16,853 nucleotides of DNA from DATEPR01 sp036503065 (GTDB lineage Bacteria; Actinomycetota; Actinomycetes; Mycobacteriales; Pseudonocardiaceae), in contig DASXXM010000385.1 in assembly GCA_036503065.1 (NCBI GenBank), forward strand, positions 1-16,853. The letters run 5' to 3'. Position 1 is the first letter of the stretch. Each line of letters begins with the position of its first letter. A program made the translations under genes and the position numbers. A model generated the notes under the pieces. That model was not told where the DNA came from, searched no databases, and saw only the letters and a program-made list of their open reading frames with translations. Positions 7,130-14,334 of this stretch are shown one piece after another.

Positions 7130-8253
7130 TTGTCCTCGCCCTGCGCTGGTTCGGGTTCGCCGCAGGCCTGGTCGTGTTGCTGGGCACCGCGATCAGCGTC
7201 GTCGGCACGCTGGTCGTGCCGAGGGGCATCGACTCGCACATCTCGCGGGCCGTCGACAACGTCGTCGACAGGGCATTTCTGCTGATCACCAAGCGGGTGC
7301 GCGATTTCGTGGCGCGCGACCGGATCCTGGCCTGGCAGGGGCCGATCGGGCTGCTGGTCCGGCTCGCGGTGTGGACCGCGCTGCTGGTGATCGGCTACGG
7401 GCTGGTGCTGCTGCCGATCGTGACCGACACGCTGGCCCACCCGTTCAGTGAGGCGGGCTCGTCGATCTTCACGCTCGGCTACGCGGCGCCCGCGGACACC
7501 ACCAGCACCGCGATCGACTACGTCGCCGCCTACACCGGACTGGTGGTGGTCGGCCTGCAGGTCGGCTACCTGCCGACGCTGTACGCGGCGTTCAACCGCC
7601 GCGAGACCCTGGTGACGCTGCTGACCAGCCGGGCAGGCGTGCCGGCGTGGGGGCCGGAGATCCTGGCGCGCACCCGGTGGGGCATCTACGACGGCGACAC
7701 CCGACCCGTGCTGCACGAACTGTTCGACGCCTGGGAACAGTGGTCGGCCGAGGTCGCCGAGTCGCACACCACGTACCTGACGCTGGTGCGGCTGCGCTCG
7801 CCACGGCCGCTGTCGCACTGGCTGACGTCGGTGCTCGCCGTGATGGACGCGGCCGCACTGCACCTGTCGCTCGCGCCCGCCAGCGAACCCAAGCAGTCCA
7901 CCCGGCTCTGCCTGCGGATGGGATTCGTTGCCCTCAACCAGATCGCGCGAACCATGCGCCTGCACGCGAACGACGACGCGGACCCGGACGCCCCGATCTC
8001 GGTCGGGTACGACGAATTCGCGGCGGCAGTCGACATGCTGCGTTCGCTGAACTACCCGATCGAACGCAGCACCGAGCAGGCGTGGCCGCACTTCCGTGGC
8101 TGGCGGGCGAACTACGACCGGACCGCGCTGGAACTGGCCAGGGCACTGGACGCCCCGCCCGCGCTGTGGAGCGGCACCCGTCGCTGGCCGTCCGAGCCGA
8201 TCCCGCCGAAACGCCCGGCAAGCCGACTGCCGCGCGGCACCGAACCGCGGTAA
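7126..8253 (+). CDS. Multi-pass membrane protein with pore-loop-like motif, coupled to encapsulin
   Basis: A 375-residue protein starting at an ATG that overlaps the encapsulin stop in ATGA. Hydrophobic segments lie at about 6-32, 73-99 and 128-150; the rest (about 155-375) is a soluble, probably cytoplasmic, helical region rich in Trp, Arg and acidic residues. Between the second and third segments lies GSSIFTLGYAAP (111-122), which resembles the pore helix and filter position of two-TM potassium-channel-like domains (TLGYGD), though the filter Gly-Asp is replaced by Ala-Ala. I do not recognise a named family; many actinobacterial relatives are probably annotated as hypothetical or channel-like membrane proteins. 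The overlap predicts co-translation with the encapsulin, so a functional tie such as membrane tethering or ion or redox control is possible but not shown. The frame is open far upstream inside the encapsulin gene, but that part is a shadow. Confidence 0.88.
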   Translation: MIVLALRWFGFAAGLVVLLGTAISVVGTLVVPRGIDSHISRAVDNVVDRAFLLITKRVRDFVARDRILAWQGPIGLLVRLAVWTALLVIGYGLVLLPIVTDTLAHPFSEAGSSIFTLGYAAPADTTSTAIDYVAAYTGLVVVGLQVGYLPTLYAAFNRRETLVTLLTSRAGVPAWGPEILARTRWGIYDGDTRPVLHELFDAWEQWSAEVAESHTTYLTLVRLRSPRPLSHWLTSVLAVMDAAALHLSLAPASEPKQSTRLCLRMGFVALNQIARTMRLHANDDADPDAPISVGYDEFAAAVDMLRSLNYPIERSTEQAWPHFRGWRANYDRTALELARALDAPPALWSGTRRWPSEPIPPKRPASRLPRGTEPR

Positions 8254-8263
8254 CCCCGGTTCG
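8241..8263 (+). terminator. Hairpin over the stop codon, likely end of the encapsulin operon
   Basis: CGAACCG (8241-8247) pairs with CGGTTCG (8257-8263); two more G-C pairs form inside after one mismatch. The stop codon TAA lies in the loop. It is compact and GC-rich but lacks a U-tract, so it may only partly terminate. Confidence 0.4.
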
Positions 8264-8375
8264 TGTCCCGTTCGCGGTGCGGACGAAACATTACATATCG
8301 GGATTCGCGGACACGCCAGATGATCGGTCACCTGACGGATGTTTCGCTACGCCGGCACGCCGATGCTGGTCGACA

Positions 8376-8394
8376 TGCTCACGAACGGTGAGCA
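8376..8394. promoter_or_regulatory. 19-bp palindrome upstream of the DUF6328 gene
   Basis: TGCTCACGAACGGTGAGCA has perfect 7-bp arms (TGCTCAC/GTGAGCA) around 5 nt and ends 13 nt before the ribosome site AGGAG (8408-8412). Its size and symmetry suit a dimeric repressor operator (TetR- or GntR-like) or a 5'-leader hairpin. The rest of the 165-bp gap holds a distant 8-bp repeat, CGAAACAT (8284-8291) with ATGTTTCG (8339-8346). Confidence 0.35.
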
Positions 8395-8418
8395 CTCGCC
8401 GACCAACAGGAGCCACCG

Positions 8419-9054
8419 ATGACCCACCGCGGAACCGACAACCGAACGGCCGTCGAGCCCGGCGTGCGGGCGGGCGGCGGTGGGCAGGCGCAGCGGGCGG
8501 CCACCACCCGCCCGGCGATCCGGCCTGCGACGGCGCGCGAAGCCATGATCGAGGCGATGAGCGAGGACGACCGGTGGAACTACCGCGCCCGCGGCGAGAC
8601 ACCCAGCCAGCGCCTCGACCGCAATCTCGTTGAACTGCTGCAGGAGGTACGGGTCGCACAGGTCGGCGTGCAGGTGCTGTTGGCGTTCCTGCTCGCGCTC
8701 GCGTTCACGCCTCGGTTCGCGCAGTTCACCGACCCGCAGCGGTACGCGTACGTGGTCAGCCTCGTGCTCGGCGCGGCCGCGACCGCGTTGCTGATCGCGC
8801 CGGCACCGTTCCACCGGGTGGTGTTCCGCCGCAGGCTGAAGCGGGAACTGGTGCGTGCCGCGAGCATCCTCACCCTGGTCGGGCTCGTGCTGTTGATGCT
8901 GTCGCTGGCCACCGTGCTGCTGCTGATTCTGGACGTCGTGCTGAACGCGTCGATCGCCGGCTGGATCACGCTCGGTGTGCTGTGCTGGTTCAGCATGTGG
9001 TGGTACGTGCTGCCGCTGTGCTACCGGCTCGGCGGGCGGGCCAAGCGGCCGTGA
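8419..9054 (+). CDS. DUF6328 family integral membrane protein
   Basis: A 211-residue protein. Residues 1-65 are hydrophilic and Ala/Arg-rich. The family signature RNLVELLQEVRVAQVGVQVL begins at residue 69 and leads into the first membrane segment (about 80-97). Further segments lie at about 108-129, 146-172 and 177-200, with a basic loop RRRLKREL (137-144) between the second and third. ATG 8419 is backed by AGGAG 6 nt upstream. The function of the family is unknown. It follows the encapsulin-linked membrane protein by 165 bp, with a hairpin and a palindrome between, so it is probably a separate unit. It converges on the LuxR gene with only 2 nt between the stop codons, leaving no room for a separate terminator. 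Confidence 0.9.
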   Translation: MTHRGTDNRTAVEPGVRAGGGGQAQRAATTRPAIRPATAREAMIEAMSEDDRWNYRARGETPSQRLDRNLVELLQEVRVAQVGVQVLLAFLLALAFTPRFAQFTDPQRYAYVVSLVLGAAATALLIAPAPFHRVVFRRRLKRELVRAASILTLVGLVLLMLSLATVLLLILDVVLNASIAGWITLGVLCWFSMWWYVLPLCYRLGGRAKRP

Positions 9055-9056
9055 GC

Positions 9057-11825
9057 TCAGCCGGAGGCGGCCGTGCGCCTGCTGGCCACCCGCGCGATGT
9101 CGGTCCTGGTGCGGACGCCGAGTTTGGCCAGGATGTGCGACACGTGGGTGGCCACGGTGCGCGGCGAGGAGAACAGCCGTTCCCCGATCTGCCGGTTGGA
9201 CAGGCCCTCCATCACCAGTGCGGCGACCGCCGCCTCCGCCTGCGTGAGGCTGGCCCAGCCGGTCCTTGCCTGCCGGTGCGCGGTGTGCGGGCCGCGTCGA
9301 ATCCCATGTGGACGCAGCGCCGCCTGCGCCCGCGCGACGTGCCACTCGGCGCCCAGCGACGCGTACAGGTCGACGGCACGGGTGAACGCGGCCTTGGCCG
9401 AGCCGGTCGCGTCCAGTTCGGCGAACGCGAGCGCGGCCGCCTCCAGCGCCCTGGCGTGCGCGAGCGGCCGGCCCGCGTCGCGGTAGCCGGTCGCGGCCAG
9501 CAGCAGCGTTTCCGCGTCGCCGTCGAGCAGGCCACGACAGTAGGCCGCGGCCGCGCTTCGGTGTGGCACCAAGGTATCCGCGGCCAGTGCGGCCGCACGC
9601 TTCGTCGCCTGCACCGCGGTTTCCCGGTCACCGGTGAGCACGGCGAGGCGGACGATCTCGGGCAGCAGGTCCTCGACGTCCTCGGTGCGCAACAAGGCCA
9701 GCGCGTCGGCGGGCGAACCGGCCTGCTCCGCGGCCAGGCTTCTGGCCAGCGCCAGCGCGGGCACCACGCGGTCGTCCGGCGCGACGGCCGCCAGGTGCGA
9801 CCGTGCGGCGGCGGCATTGCCGCGGTGCAGGTGGATCGCGGCCGCGACGCCGTGGTCGCAGCAGGACACCAACGGGTTCTTGAGCTCGTCCGGCAGCAGT
9901 TCGACCTCGACCAGCGCGTCGTCCCAGCCGCCGTTGTCGTAGAGGAGCTGCCCCAGCGCGCTCTGCGCCTGCGCCATCCGCAACACGTGACCGGCATGGT
10001 CGGCCTGCTCGCGGACCTCGCGCGCGGCCGCGATCGCCTCGTCCGCCTTGTTCAGGCCGACGAGGGCCAGCGCGCGGTTGATCTGCAACAGCAGCAACAG
10101 GTCCGTCATGGCCGGATCGCCGCGCACCACAGCCAGCGCCTGGTCGAACAGCGGCAGGGCCTGGCGCATCCGGCCGCGTTCCATGCAGACGATCGTGCGG
10201 ACGTGCAACGCCCAGCCGGTCGTCCACGGGTCGTCGGCCGGGCTGGTCGCCGCGAGTGCCGTCACGGCGGTCCGGTCGGCGGCGTCCAGATCGCCGACGT
10301 TCCACCGCGCCCTGGCGGCCAGCACCAGCAACCGGGCCCGATACCGCCCTGGGTAGGCGTTCGACGCGAGCGCCGCGTCCAGTTCGCGCAGCGATTCCGC
10401 GGCGCGGCCGGTCATGGAGCGGCACTGCGCGAGGGTCCAGTGCAGGTCGACCCGACAGGCCAGATCGTCCACAGTGGACAGCCCTCGGCCCGCGACGCGC
10501 TCCGCCTCGGCGAGGTCGCCTGCCCGGTACAGTGCCTCGGCCAGCCGGCACACCAGCACCGGATGACGCGCGTCGCCGGCGGCCGCGCCGACGGCACGGC
10601 GCAGGATCGTGGCCGCGGCGGCCGGGGCCTTGGCGGCCAGTGCCGCGGAGTTGGCGACGAGCCAGGTCAGCATCCAGTCGTCGGGGCGGCAGGCCGGCAC
10701 GTCGCAGGCCGCGATGAGCTGCCGCGCCACGTCGTCCACGACCGCGCCCGACTCGGCCAGCGCCCGTGCCGCCTCGACGTGCCACGCCGCGCGCACGGCA
10801 GCGGGAATCCCCTCGTACAGCGCGGATCGCACCAACGGGTGACGGAAGGACAGGTAGCCGTCGGCATCCACCAGGACACCAGCAACGCACGACGCGTCCA
10901 GGGCCGCGATCAACTCGGCCACCCGGCGACGCAGCACCACAGCGAGATCGGACACGGAGAACCGGACGCCGAGCAGCGCGGCAGCCCGCAGCACGAGATG
11001 GGTGTCGTCGGCGAGGAAGCCCAGACGGCTCTCGATGGCCGACGACAACGAGTGCGGCGCGCCGTCGCGGGTGACGCGGGCGACCCCGTCCGGCGTCAGG
11101 TCGAGTCCGCCGTCTCTGGCCAGCGCGGCGACGAGTTCGGTCAGGTAGAGCGGATTGCCGGCCGCGCCCTGGGCCAACGTGGTCAGCTCCGGCGCCGGAC
11201 GGCCGCCGGCGAGCCGGGTGACGAGATCGGTGACGGCCGGCCGGGACAACGGGCCGACGGACAGCCGCTCGACCTGGTCGCGCCGGGTGCGGGCGACGGC
11301 CAACTCGTCCCGGTCGGCGCCGGGCCGCACGGTGCCGATCAGCAGCAGCCGCAGGTGCGGCAGCAACCGGACCAGCCTGCCCCACACCGCGATGGTCACC
11401 CGGTCCGCCCACTGGAGATCGTCGATGGCCAGCACGGTCGGCTGCCGGCCGCACGCGTCGTCGATGAGGCCGATCAACCGTTCACCCGCCGCCGTGACCA
11501 GGTCGGCGGCGGACTGGGTGGTGTCGCCGTGCAGCAGGCGGACGACCGCGGCCCGGTCCGGGTCGAGGCTGCTGTCGGACACGTCGAGCGCGTCCAGCAG
11601 CGGCACCAGCGGCAGGGCCTGGGCGAGTTCGTCGCCCGCACCGAGAAACACCTGGCAGCCCTGGTCGGCCGCTGCCGCGCACGCCGCGCGGACCAGTGCC
11701 GTCTTGCCGATCCCAGGCTCGCCCTCGACCAGCACGACGTGCCCGTGGCCGGCGACCGTGTCGGTCACGCGGCGCAGCAACCAGGAAAGCTCCCGGTCCC
11801 GGCCCAGCAGCACCGACGACGTCAC
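9057..11825 (-). CDS. LAL-type LuxR family transcriptional regulator (AAA ATPase plus TPR-like plus LuxR HTH)
   Basis: A 922-residue large ATP-binding regulator of the LuxR family. The N-terminal ATPase begins at LLGRDREL, with Walker A GEPGIGKT (35-42) and Walker B VLAIDDLQWAD (131-141). The middle (about 350-830) is Ala/Leu-rich and helical, like the TPR-type ligand or protein-binding region of MalT-like proteins. The C-terminus (856-922) is a LuxR helix-turn-helix: LTQAEAAVAALVMEGLSNRQ, then RTVATHVSHILAKLGVRTRT. The start is GTG at 11825; no in-frame alternative exists before an upstream stop at 11856-11858. No ribosome site is visible; a weak -10-like TAGTAT ends 11 nt before the start, suggesting a very short leader. 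Members activate secondary-metabolite or sugar-use genes on binding an inducer. It is divergent from the small secreted peptide gene, a plausible target. The fold and class are firm; the regulon is unknown. Confidence 0.95.
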   Translation of the reverse strand: MTSSVLLGRDRELSWLLRRVTDTVAGHGHVVLVEGEPGIGKTALVRAACAAAADQGCQVFLGAGDELAQALPLVPLLDALDVSDSSLDPDRAAVVRLLHGDTTQSAADLVTAAGERLIGLIDDACGRQPTVLAIDDLQWADRVTIAVWGRLVRLLPHLRLLLIGTVRPGADRDELAVARTRRDQVERLSVGPLSRPAVTDLVTRLAGGRPAPELTTLAQGAAGNPLYLTELVAALARDGGLDLTPDGVARVTRDGAPHSLSSAIESRLGFLADDTHLVLRAAALLGVRFSVSDLAVVLRRRVAELIAALDASCVAGVLVDADGYLSFRHPLVRSALYEGIPAAVRAAWHVEAARALAESGAVVDDVARQLIAACDVPACRPDDWMLTWLVANSAALAAKAPAAAATILRRAVGAAAGDARHPVLVCRLAEALYRAGDLAEAERVAGRGLSTVDDLACRVDLHWTLAQCRSMTGRAAESLRELDAALASNAYPGRYRARLLVLAARARWNVGDLDAADRTAVTALAATSPADDPWTTGWALHVRTIVCMERGRMRQALPLFDQALAVVRGDPAMTDLLLLLQINRALALVGLNKADEAIAAAREVREQADHAGHVLRMAQAQSALGQLLYDNGGWDDALVEVELLPDELKNPLVSCCDHGVAAAIHLHRGNAAAARSHLAAVAPDDRVVPALALARSLAAEQAGSPADALALLRTEDVEDLLPEIVRLAVLTGDRETAVQATKRAAALAADTLVPHRSAAAAYCRGLLDGDAETLLLAATGYRDAGRPLAHARALEAAALAFAELDATGSAKAAFTRAVDLYASLGAEWHVARAQAALRPHGIRRGPHTAHRQARTGWASLTQAEAAVAALVMEGLSNRQIGERLFSSPRTVATHVSHILAKLGVRTRTDIARVASRRTAASG

Positions 11826-11875
11826 AACCGAGGAGAATACTAGGGAAACTGAGGATTAACAACAGATATCCAGTA

Positions 11876-11901
11876 GTTGGCTGACGGTTGCGTCGGCCAA
11901 C
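11876..11901. other. 11-bp hairpin in the divergent intergenic region
   Basis: On the + strand GTTGGCTGACG (11876-11886) pairs with CGTCGGCCAAC (11891-11901), with one G-U wobble and the tetraloop GTTG. It stands in the 276-bp gap between the LuxR regulator and the secreted peptide gene. No terminator is needed there, so it is more likely an operator or a leader-RNA structure. Elsewhere in the gap, GCCGATTCGGC (11951-11961) is a perfect 11-bp palindrome; no convincing -35/-10 pair is seen for the peptide gene. Confidence 0.4.
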
Positions 11902-12101
11902 AATTGCACGGCCGTTTGCCCGGCGCATACCCGTGATTGGCCCGGTGTTCGCCGATTCGGCAATGGTCGATTCGTCGTGGCCTGATCTTTCACACCTGTT
12001 CACCTCGCGGCGATGTGTACTTCCGGTCGGTGCTGCCAGCCTGATGATGTCGTCATGGCCGACGCTTCCCCATGCCCCACCAATTCCGCACCGGAGGGAT
12101 C

Positions 12102-12260
12102 ATGCAGAAAACCGGCTGGACCATTGCCCTGCTCGCCGCGATCGCATTCGCCGTCACCGTGGCATTGCCATTGTCGGACGCATCGGCGGTACATTCCCCC
12201 ACCGTCCATGCCAACACCACCGTTGGCAGCGGACCGGACAGCGGCTTCCCGTACGACTAG
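12102..12260 (+). CDS. Small secreted peptide precursor
   Basis: A 52-residue frame with an excellent ribosome site (GGAGGG at 12093-12098) just before ATG 12102. The N-terminus MQKTGW carries one Lys, a hydrophobic core (about residues 7-23, IALLAAIAFAVTVALPL) follows, and a typical signal-peptidase site SDASA|V ends it near residue 29. The predicted mature peptide is about 23 residues, VHSPTVHANT then TVGSGPDSGFPYD: no Cys or Lys, with two His, rich in Ser, Thr and Gly, with an acidic aromatic end. I do not recognise a family. It is too short to be an enzyme; an extracellular signal, a ligand or a remnant are possible. It is divergent from the LAL regulator and followed by a strong hairpin, so it is its own transcription unit. 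The frame is open back to 12072, but the ribosome site favours 12102. Confidence 0.7.
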   Translation: MQKTGWTIALLAAIAFAVTVALPLSDASAVHSPTVHANTTVGSGPDSGFPYD

Positions 12261-12267
12261 ACCGGCG

Positions 12268-12290
12268 CGGGGCGCCGAGCGGGCGCCCCG
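12268..12290. terminator. Bidirectional terminator between peptide and GH27 genes
   Basis: CGGGGCGCC (12268-12276) and GGCGCCCCG (12282-12290) are perfect 9-bp arms around a 5-nt loop, centred between two convergent genes ending at 12260 (+) and 12298 (-). It can serve both. No U-tract is evident. Confidence 0.8.
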
Positions 12291-12297
12291 AATCCGT

Positions 12298-14019
12298 TCA
12301 GCTGATCGTGATCGCGTCCAGGTCGGGCGCGAAGGCCACATCGTTGTGGAACTTGATCGTGTTCGCGCCCGCTTTCAGCGTTATCGGAATACTGTCCGGC
12401 ACCGGGTTGGCGAAACTGGTGCCGGTCAGATCGACCACGATATCCGGGCCGCCGTCCACGCTGATGTCGAATGTCCTGCTGCCGGACAGCAGATACGTGA
12501 ACGTGAGCGTCCTCGTCCCGGCACCGGCAGCGCTGACGTTGTTGATGGTGACGAAGTTGGCCGCACCGTTGCCGATGAAGCCGACCTTACGGCCGCCGGA
12601 GCAGGCCGCGCACGTCGCGATCTTGGCCGCGCCCGCGATGGTGTTGCCGGCCGCTTCGGCCTCGATCGTCGTTGCGCCGCCTGACGTCGGTACCAGCTTG
12701 AGTAACTGCACCGCGCCCACGCCGAGGGTGACGTGGTAACTGCCGGACAGGATGCCCACCGACGCGCCGGTCCACAGGTCGGTCGCGGTCGCGCTGCCGC
12801 TGACGCCGGCCGCCGATAGGCTCACCGTGTCGGTCTGGCTTGCGGTGTCGGAGAAGTTGAACAGGCCGATGATGACGCTGCCGTCCTTCTCCGTCTTGCT
12901 GTACACCTGCTGGTTGCCGCTGTTGACGATCCGCTTCGCGTCGATGGCGTCCTGGTCCACCGCGAGCACGCCGGTGTTCTTCAGGTAGCCCAGGTCCGTC
13001 GGGTCCAGGTTGGTCAGGTCGGTGCCCAGGATCAGCGGGGTCGCGCCCATGGCCCACAGGCTCATCATCGACTGGCGTTCCGGTGCGGTCAGGCCGTCGT
13101 TGGCGCCGTTGCCGACCTCGAGCGAGTCGTAGTCGTTGAACGCGCCGGGGCCGCCGAAGGGCTGCCAGTTGGCCACCGCGCCGAAGCGGTTCTGCACGCT
13201 CGCCCAGTGGGTCAGCGGGTAGCTGCTGCCGCCGGACTCGCAGCTGTAGCACTCGATGTCGCCGCCGGTGCGCCAGCCGTTGGACAGTTGCGCCCAGGTC
13301 GACGCGCTGCCGATGGCCAGGTTGTTGGACAGCTCGAGGTGAATCGGCCTGCCGGTCTGCCGCAACGCCGTCGACCACGCCTGGATGTCGGGCACGTCGC
13401 CGGTGCCGACGCCGTCGATCTTCACGTAGTCCACGCCCCACGACGCGAACTCGTCGGCCCACGAGTTGACGAACGCCTGCGCGCCCGGCTTGCCGTAGTC
13501 GACGCCGACCATGCCGTGGCAGTTGAAGTTGCGTTCCGACGCGGTGGTCGCGATGTCCCTGGCGTGGAAACCGGTACCCAGGATCGCGGTGTTCCTGGCG
13601 ACCGCCTGCGCCGAGATGCCCGGCGTGACGTAGAGCCCGAACTTGAGGCCGTCGGCGTGCACGTGGTCGGCGACGGCCTGGATTCCGTTGGTGGCGCCGG
13701 AGTTCGGGAATTTCGTGGTGTCGGTGACCCAGCGGCCGTTCGCGTCCACGTTCGGGCCCTGGCTGCCCGGGCACTGGTACCAGAAGTCGTCCAGGTTGAC
13801 GTACTGGAAGCCGACCGACGCCAGCCCGCTGGACTTCATCGCATCCGCCTGCGCGTCGATCTTCGCGGCCGTCGGATTGTGGCGGACGAAACTCCAACTG
13901 CTCCAACCGAGTGCGGGTGTCAGCCCGATGCCGTTGTCCTCCGCGACCGCCGTGGACACCGGGATCACCACCGCGGTGGCCGCCATGGCCAGCACGACGG
14001 CACAGGTTCGTAGACGCAT
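12298..14019 (-). CDS. Secreted GH27 glycosidase (alpha-galactosidase or isomalto-dextranase type) with C-terminal CBM35
   Basis: A 573-residue exported enzyme. Residues 1-26 are a signal peptide ending VSTAVA. The (beta/alpha)8 domain opens with the GH27 signature LTPALGWSSWS (33-43) and continues with VNLDDFWY. The presumed nucleophile is Asp202 in DYVKIDG and the acid/base Asp254 in GWRTGGDIECY. A beta-sandwich domain follows (about 355-445), then a CBM35 (about 451-573) with IEAEAAGNTIAG, CSGGRKVGFIGNG and LKAGANTIKF. GH27 includes alpha-galactosidases, beta-L-arabinopyranosidases and the Arthrobacter isomalto-dextranase; the KIDG nucleophile context (rather than KYDNC) makes the specificity uncertain. 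No ribosome site precedes the ATG: a -10-like CATACT ends 7 nt before it, so the mRNA may be leaderless, and a LacI-like palindrome overlaps the promoter, pointing to sugar-responsive repression. The class is firm; the substrate is open. Confidence 0.92.
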   Translation of the reverse strand: MRLRTCAVVLAMAATAVVIPVSTAVAEDNGIGLTPALGWSSWSFVRHNPTAAKIDAQADAMKSSGLASVGFQYVNLDDFWYQCPGSQGPNVDANGRWVTDTTKFPNSGATNGIQAVADHVHADGLKFGLYVTPGISAQAVARNTAILGTGFHARDIATTASERNFNCHGMVGVDYGKPGAQAFVNSWADEFASWGVDYVKIDGVGTGDVPDIQAWSTALRQTGRPIHLELSNNLAIGSASTWAQLSNGWRTGGDIECYSCESGGSSYPLTHWASVQNRFGAVANWQPFGGPGAFNDYDSLEVGNGANDGLTAPERQSMMSLWAMGATPLILGTDLTNLDPTDLGYLKNTGVLAVDQDAIDAKRIVNSGNQQVYSKTEKDGSVIIGLFNFSDTASQTDTVSLSAAGVSGSATATDLWTGASVGILSGSYHVTLGVGAVQLLKLVPTSGGATTIEAEAAGNTIAGAAKIATCAACSGGRKVGFIGNGAANFVTINNVSAAGAGTRTLTFTYLLSGSRTFDISVDGGPDIVVDLTGTSFANPVPDSIPITLKAGANTIKFHNDVAFAPDLDAITIS

Positions 14020-14026
14020 GATCAGG

Positions 14027-14056
14027 AGTATGAAAACGTTTTTAGTCGAGCGTCAA
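14027..14056 (-). promoter_or_regulatory. Candidate promoter for the GH27 gene (leaderless)
   Basis: On the - strand, TTGACG (14056-14051) matches the -35 consensus at 5 of 6 bases. CATACT (14032-14027) follows after 18 nt and matches TATAAT at 4 of 6. The -10 ends 7 nt before the ATG at 14019, placing transcription start on or next to the start codon. This agrees with the absence of a Shine-Dalgarno sequence. Confidence 0.55.
14031..14044. promoter_or_regulatory. LacI-family-like operator in the GH27 promoter
   Basis: TGAAAACGTTTTTA is a near-perfect palindrome (12 of 14 positions symmetric) around a central CG flanked by A- and T-runs, the usual architecture of LacI-family operators. It lies in the -35/-10 spacer and touches the -10, where a repressor would block RNA polymerase. 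No LacI-type gene is in the window, so the regulator would be encoded elsewhere. Confidence 0.55.
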
Positions 14057-14194
14057 GGCGTATGCGTGATGCGGGTGCACGGACTCCAGGCCGACCTTGG
14101 CGCCCTTCCGGTAGCCGCCGAAGATCAGCCCCAGCAGCAGTATCACCACAACGACGACGAACACCCAGAACAGGACCGACCTACGCCGACGCAT
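14042..14194 (-). CDS. Small single-pass membrane protein
   Basis: A 50-residue frame read from ATG at 14194 to TAA at 14042. It begins MRRRRS, then has a strongly hydrophobic helix (about residues 7-25, VLFWVFVVVVVILLLGLIF), then GGYRKGAKVGLESVH and a His-rich tail. Four Arg before the helix indicate the N-terminus stays in the cytoplasm. GGGAGG stands 14 nt upstream of the ATG and 2 nt from an in-frame GTG (14206), which would add 4 residues. I do not recognise a named family. The gene is divergent from the DUF4230 gene; its 3' end contains the promoter of the GH27 gene, so its transcription could read into that gene. Confidence 0.6.
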   Translation of the reverse strand: MRRRRSVLFWVFVVVVVILLLGLIFGGYRKGAKVGLESVHPHHAYALTLD

Positions 14195-14334
14195 CCGCCC
14201 GACCACCGCCTCCCGCTGCCGATAGACTCCTACCCAACGGCGCCGCGAGTCAAACGACCGTATGAATCAAACGAAGGCTGGCTGGGTATCGCTGCCGTGT
14301 CGGCACCGACGACGCACCCGGGAGCGTGACCGTG

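Noticed and set aside
8284..8346. Repeat CGAAACAT ... ATGTTTCG with 47 nt between
   Set aside because: The arms are perfect, but the spacing is too long for a terminator or ordinary operator, and nothing else supports it.
8982..11843. 953-codon open frame on the + strand opposite the LuxR regulator
   Set aside because: The translation is low-complexity Arg/Gly/Gln-rich with no recognisable domain, while the - strand frame has intact Walker motifs and a LuxR HTH. It is an antisense shadow caused by high GC.
12587..13906. 439-codon - strand frame inside the GH27 gene
   Set aside because: A second frame of the same strand with Arg/Gly-rich shadow sequence; the GH27 frame has signal peptide, catalytic residues and CBM35.
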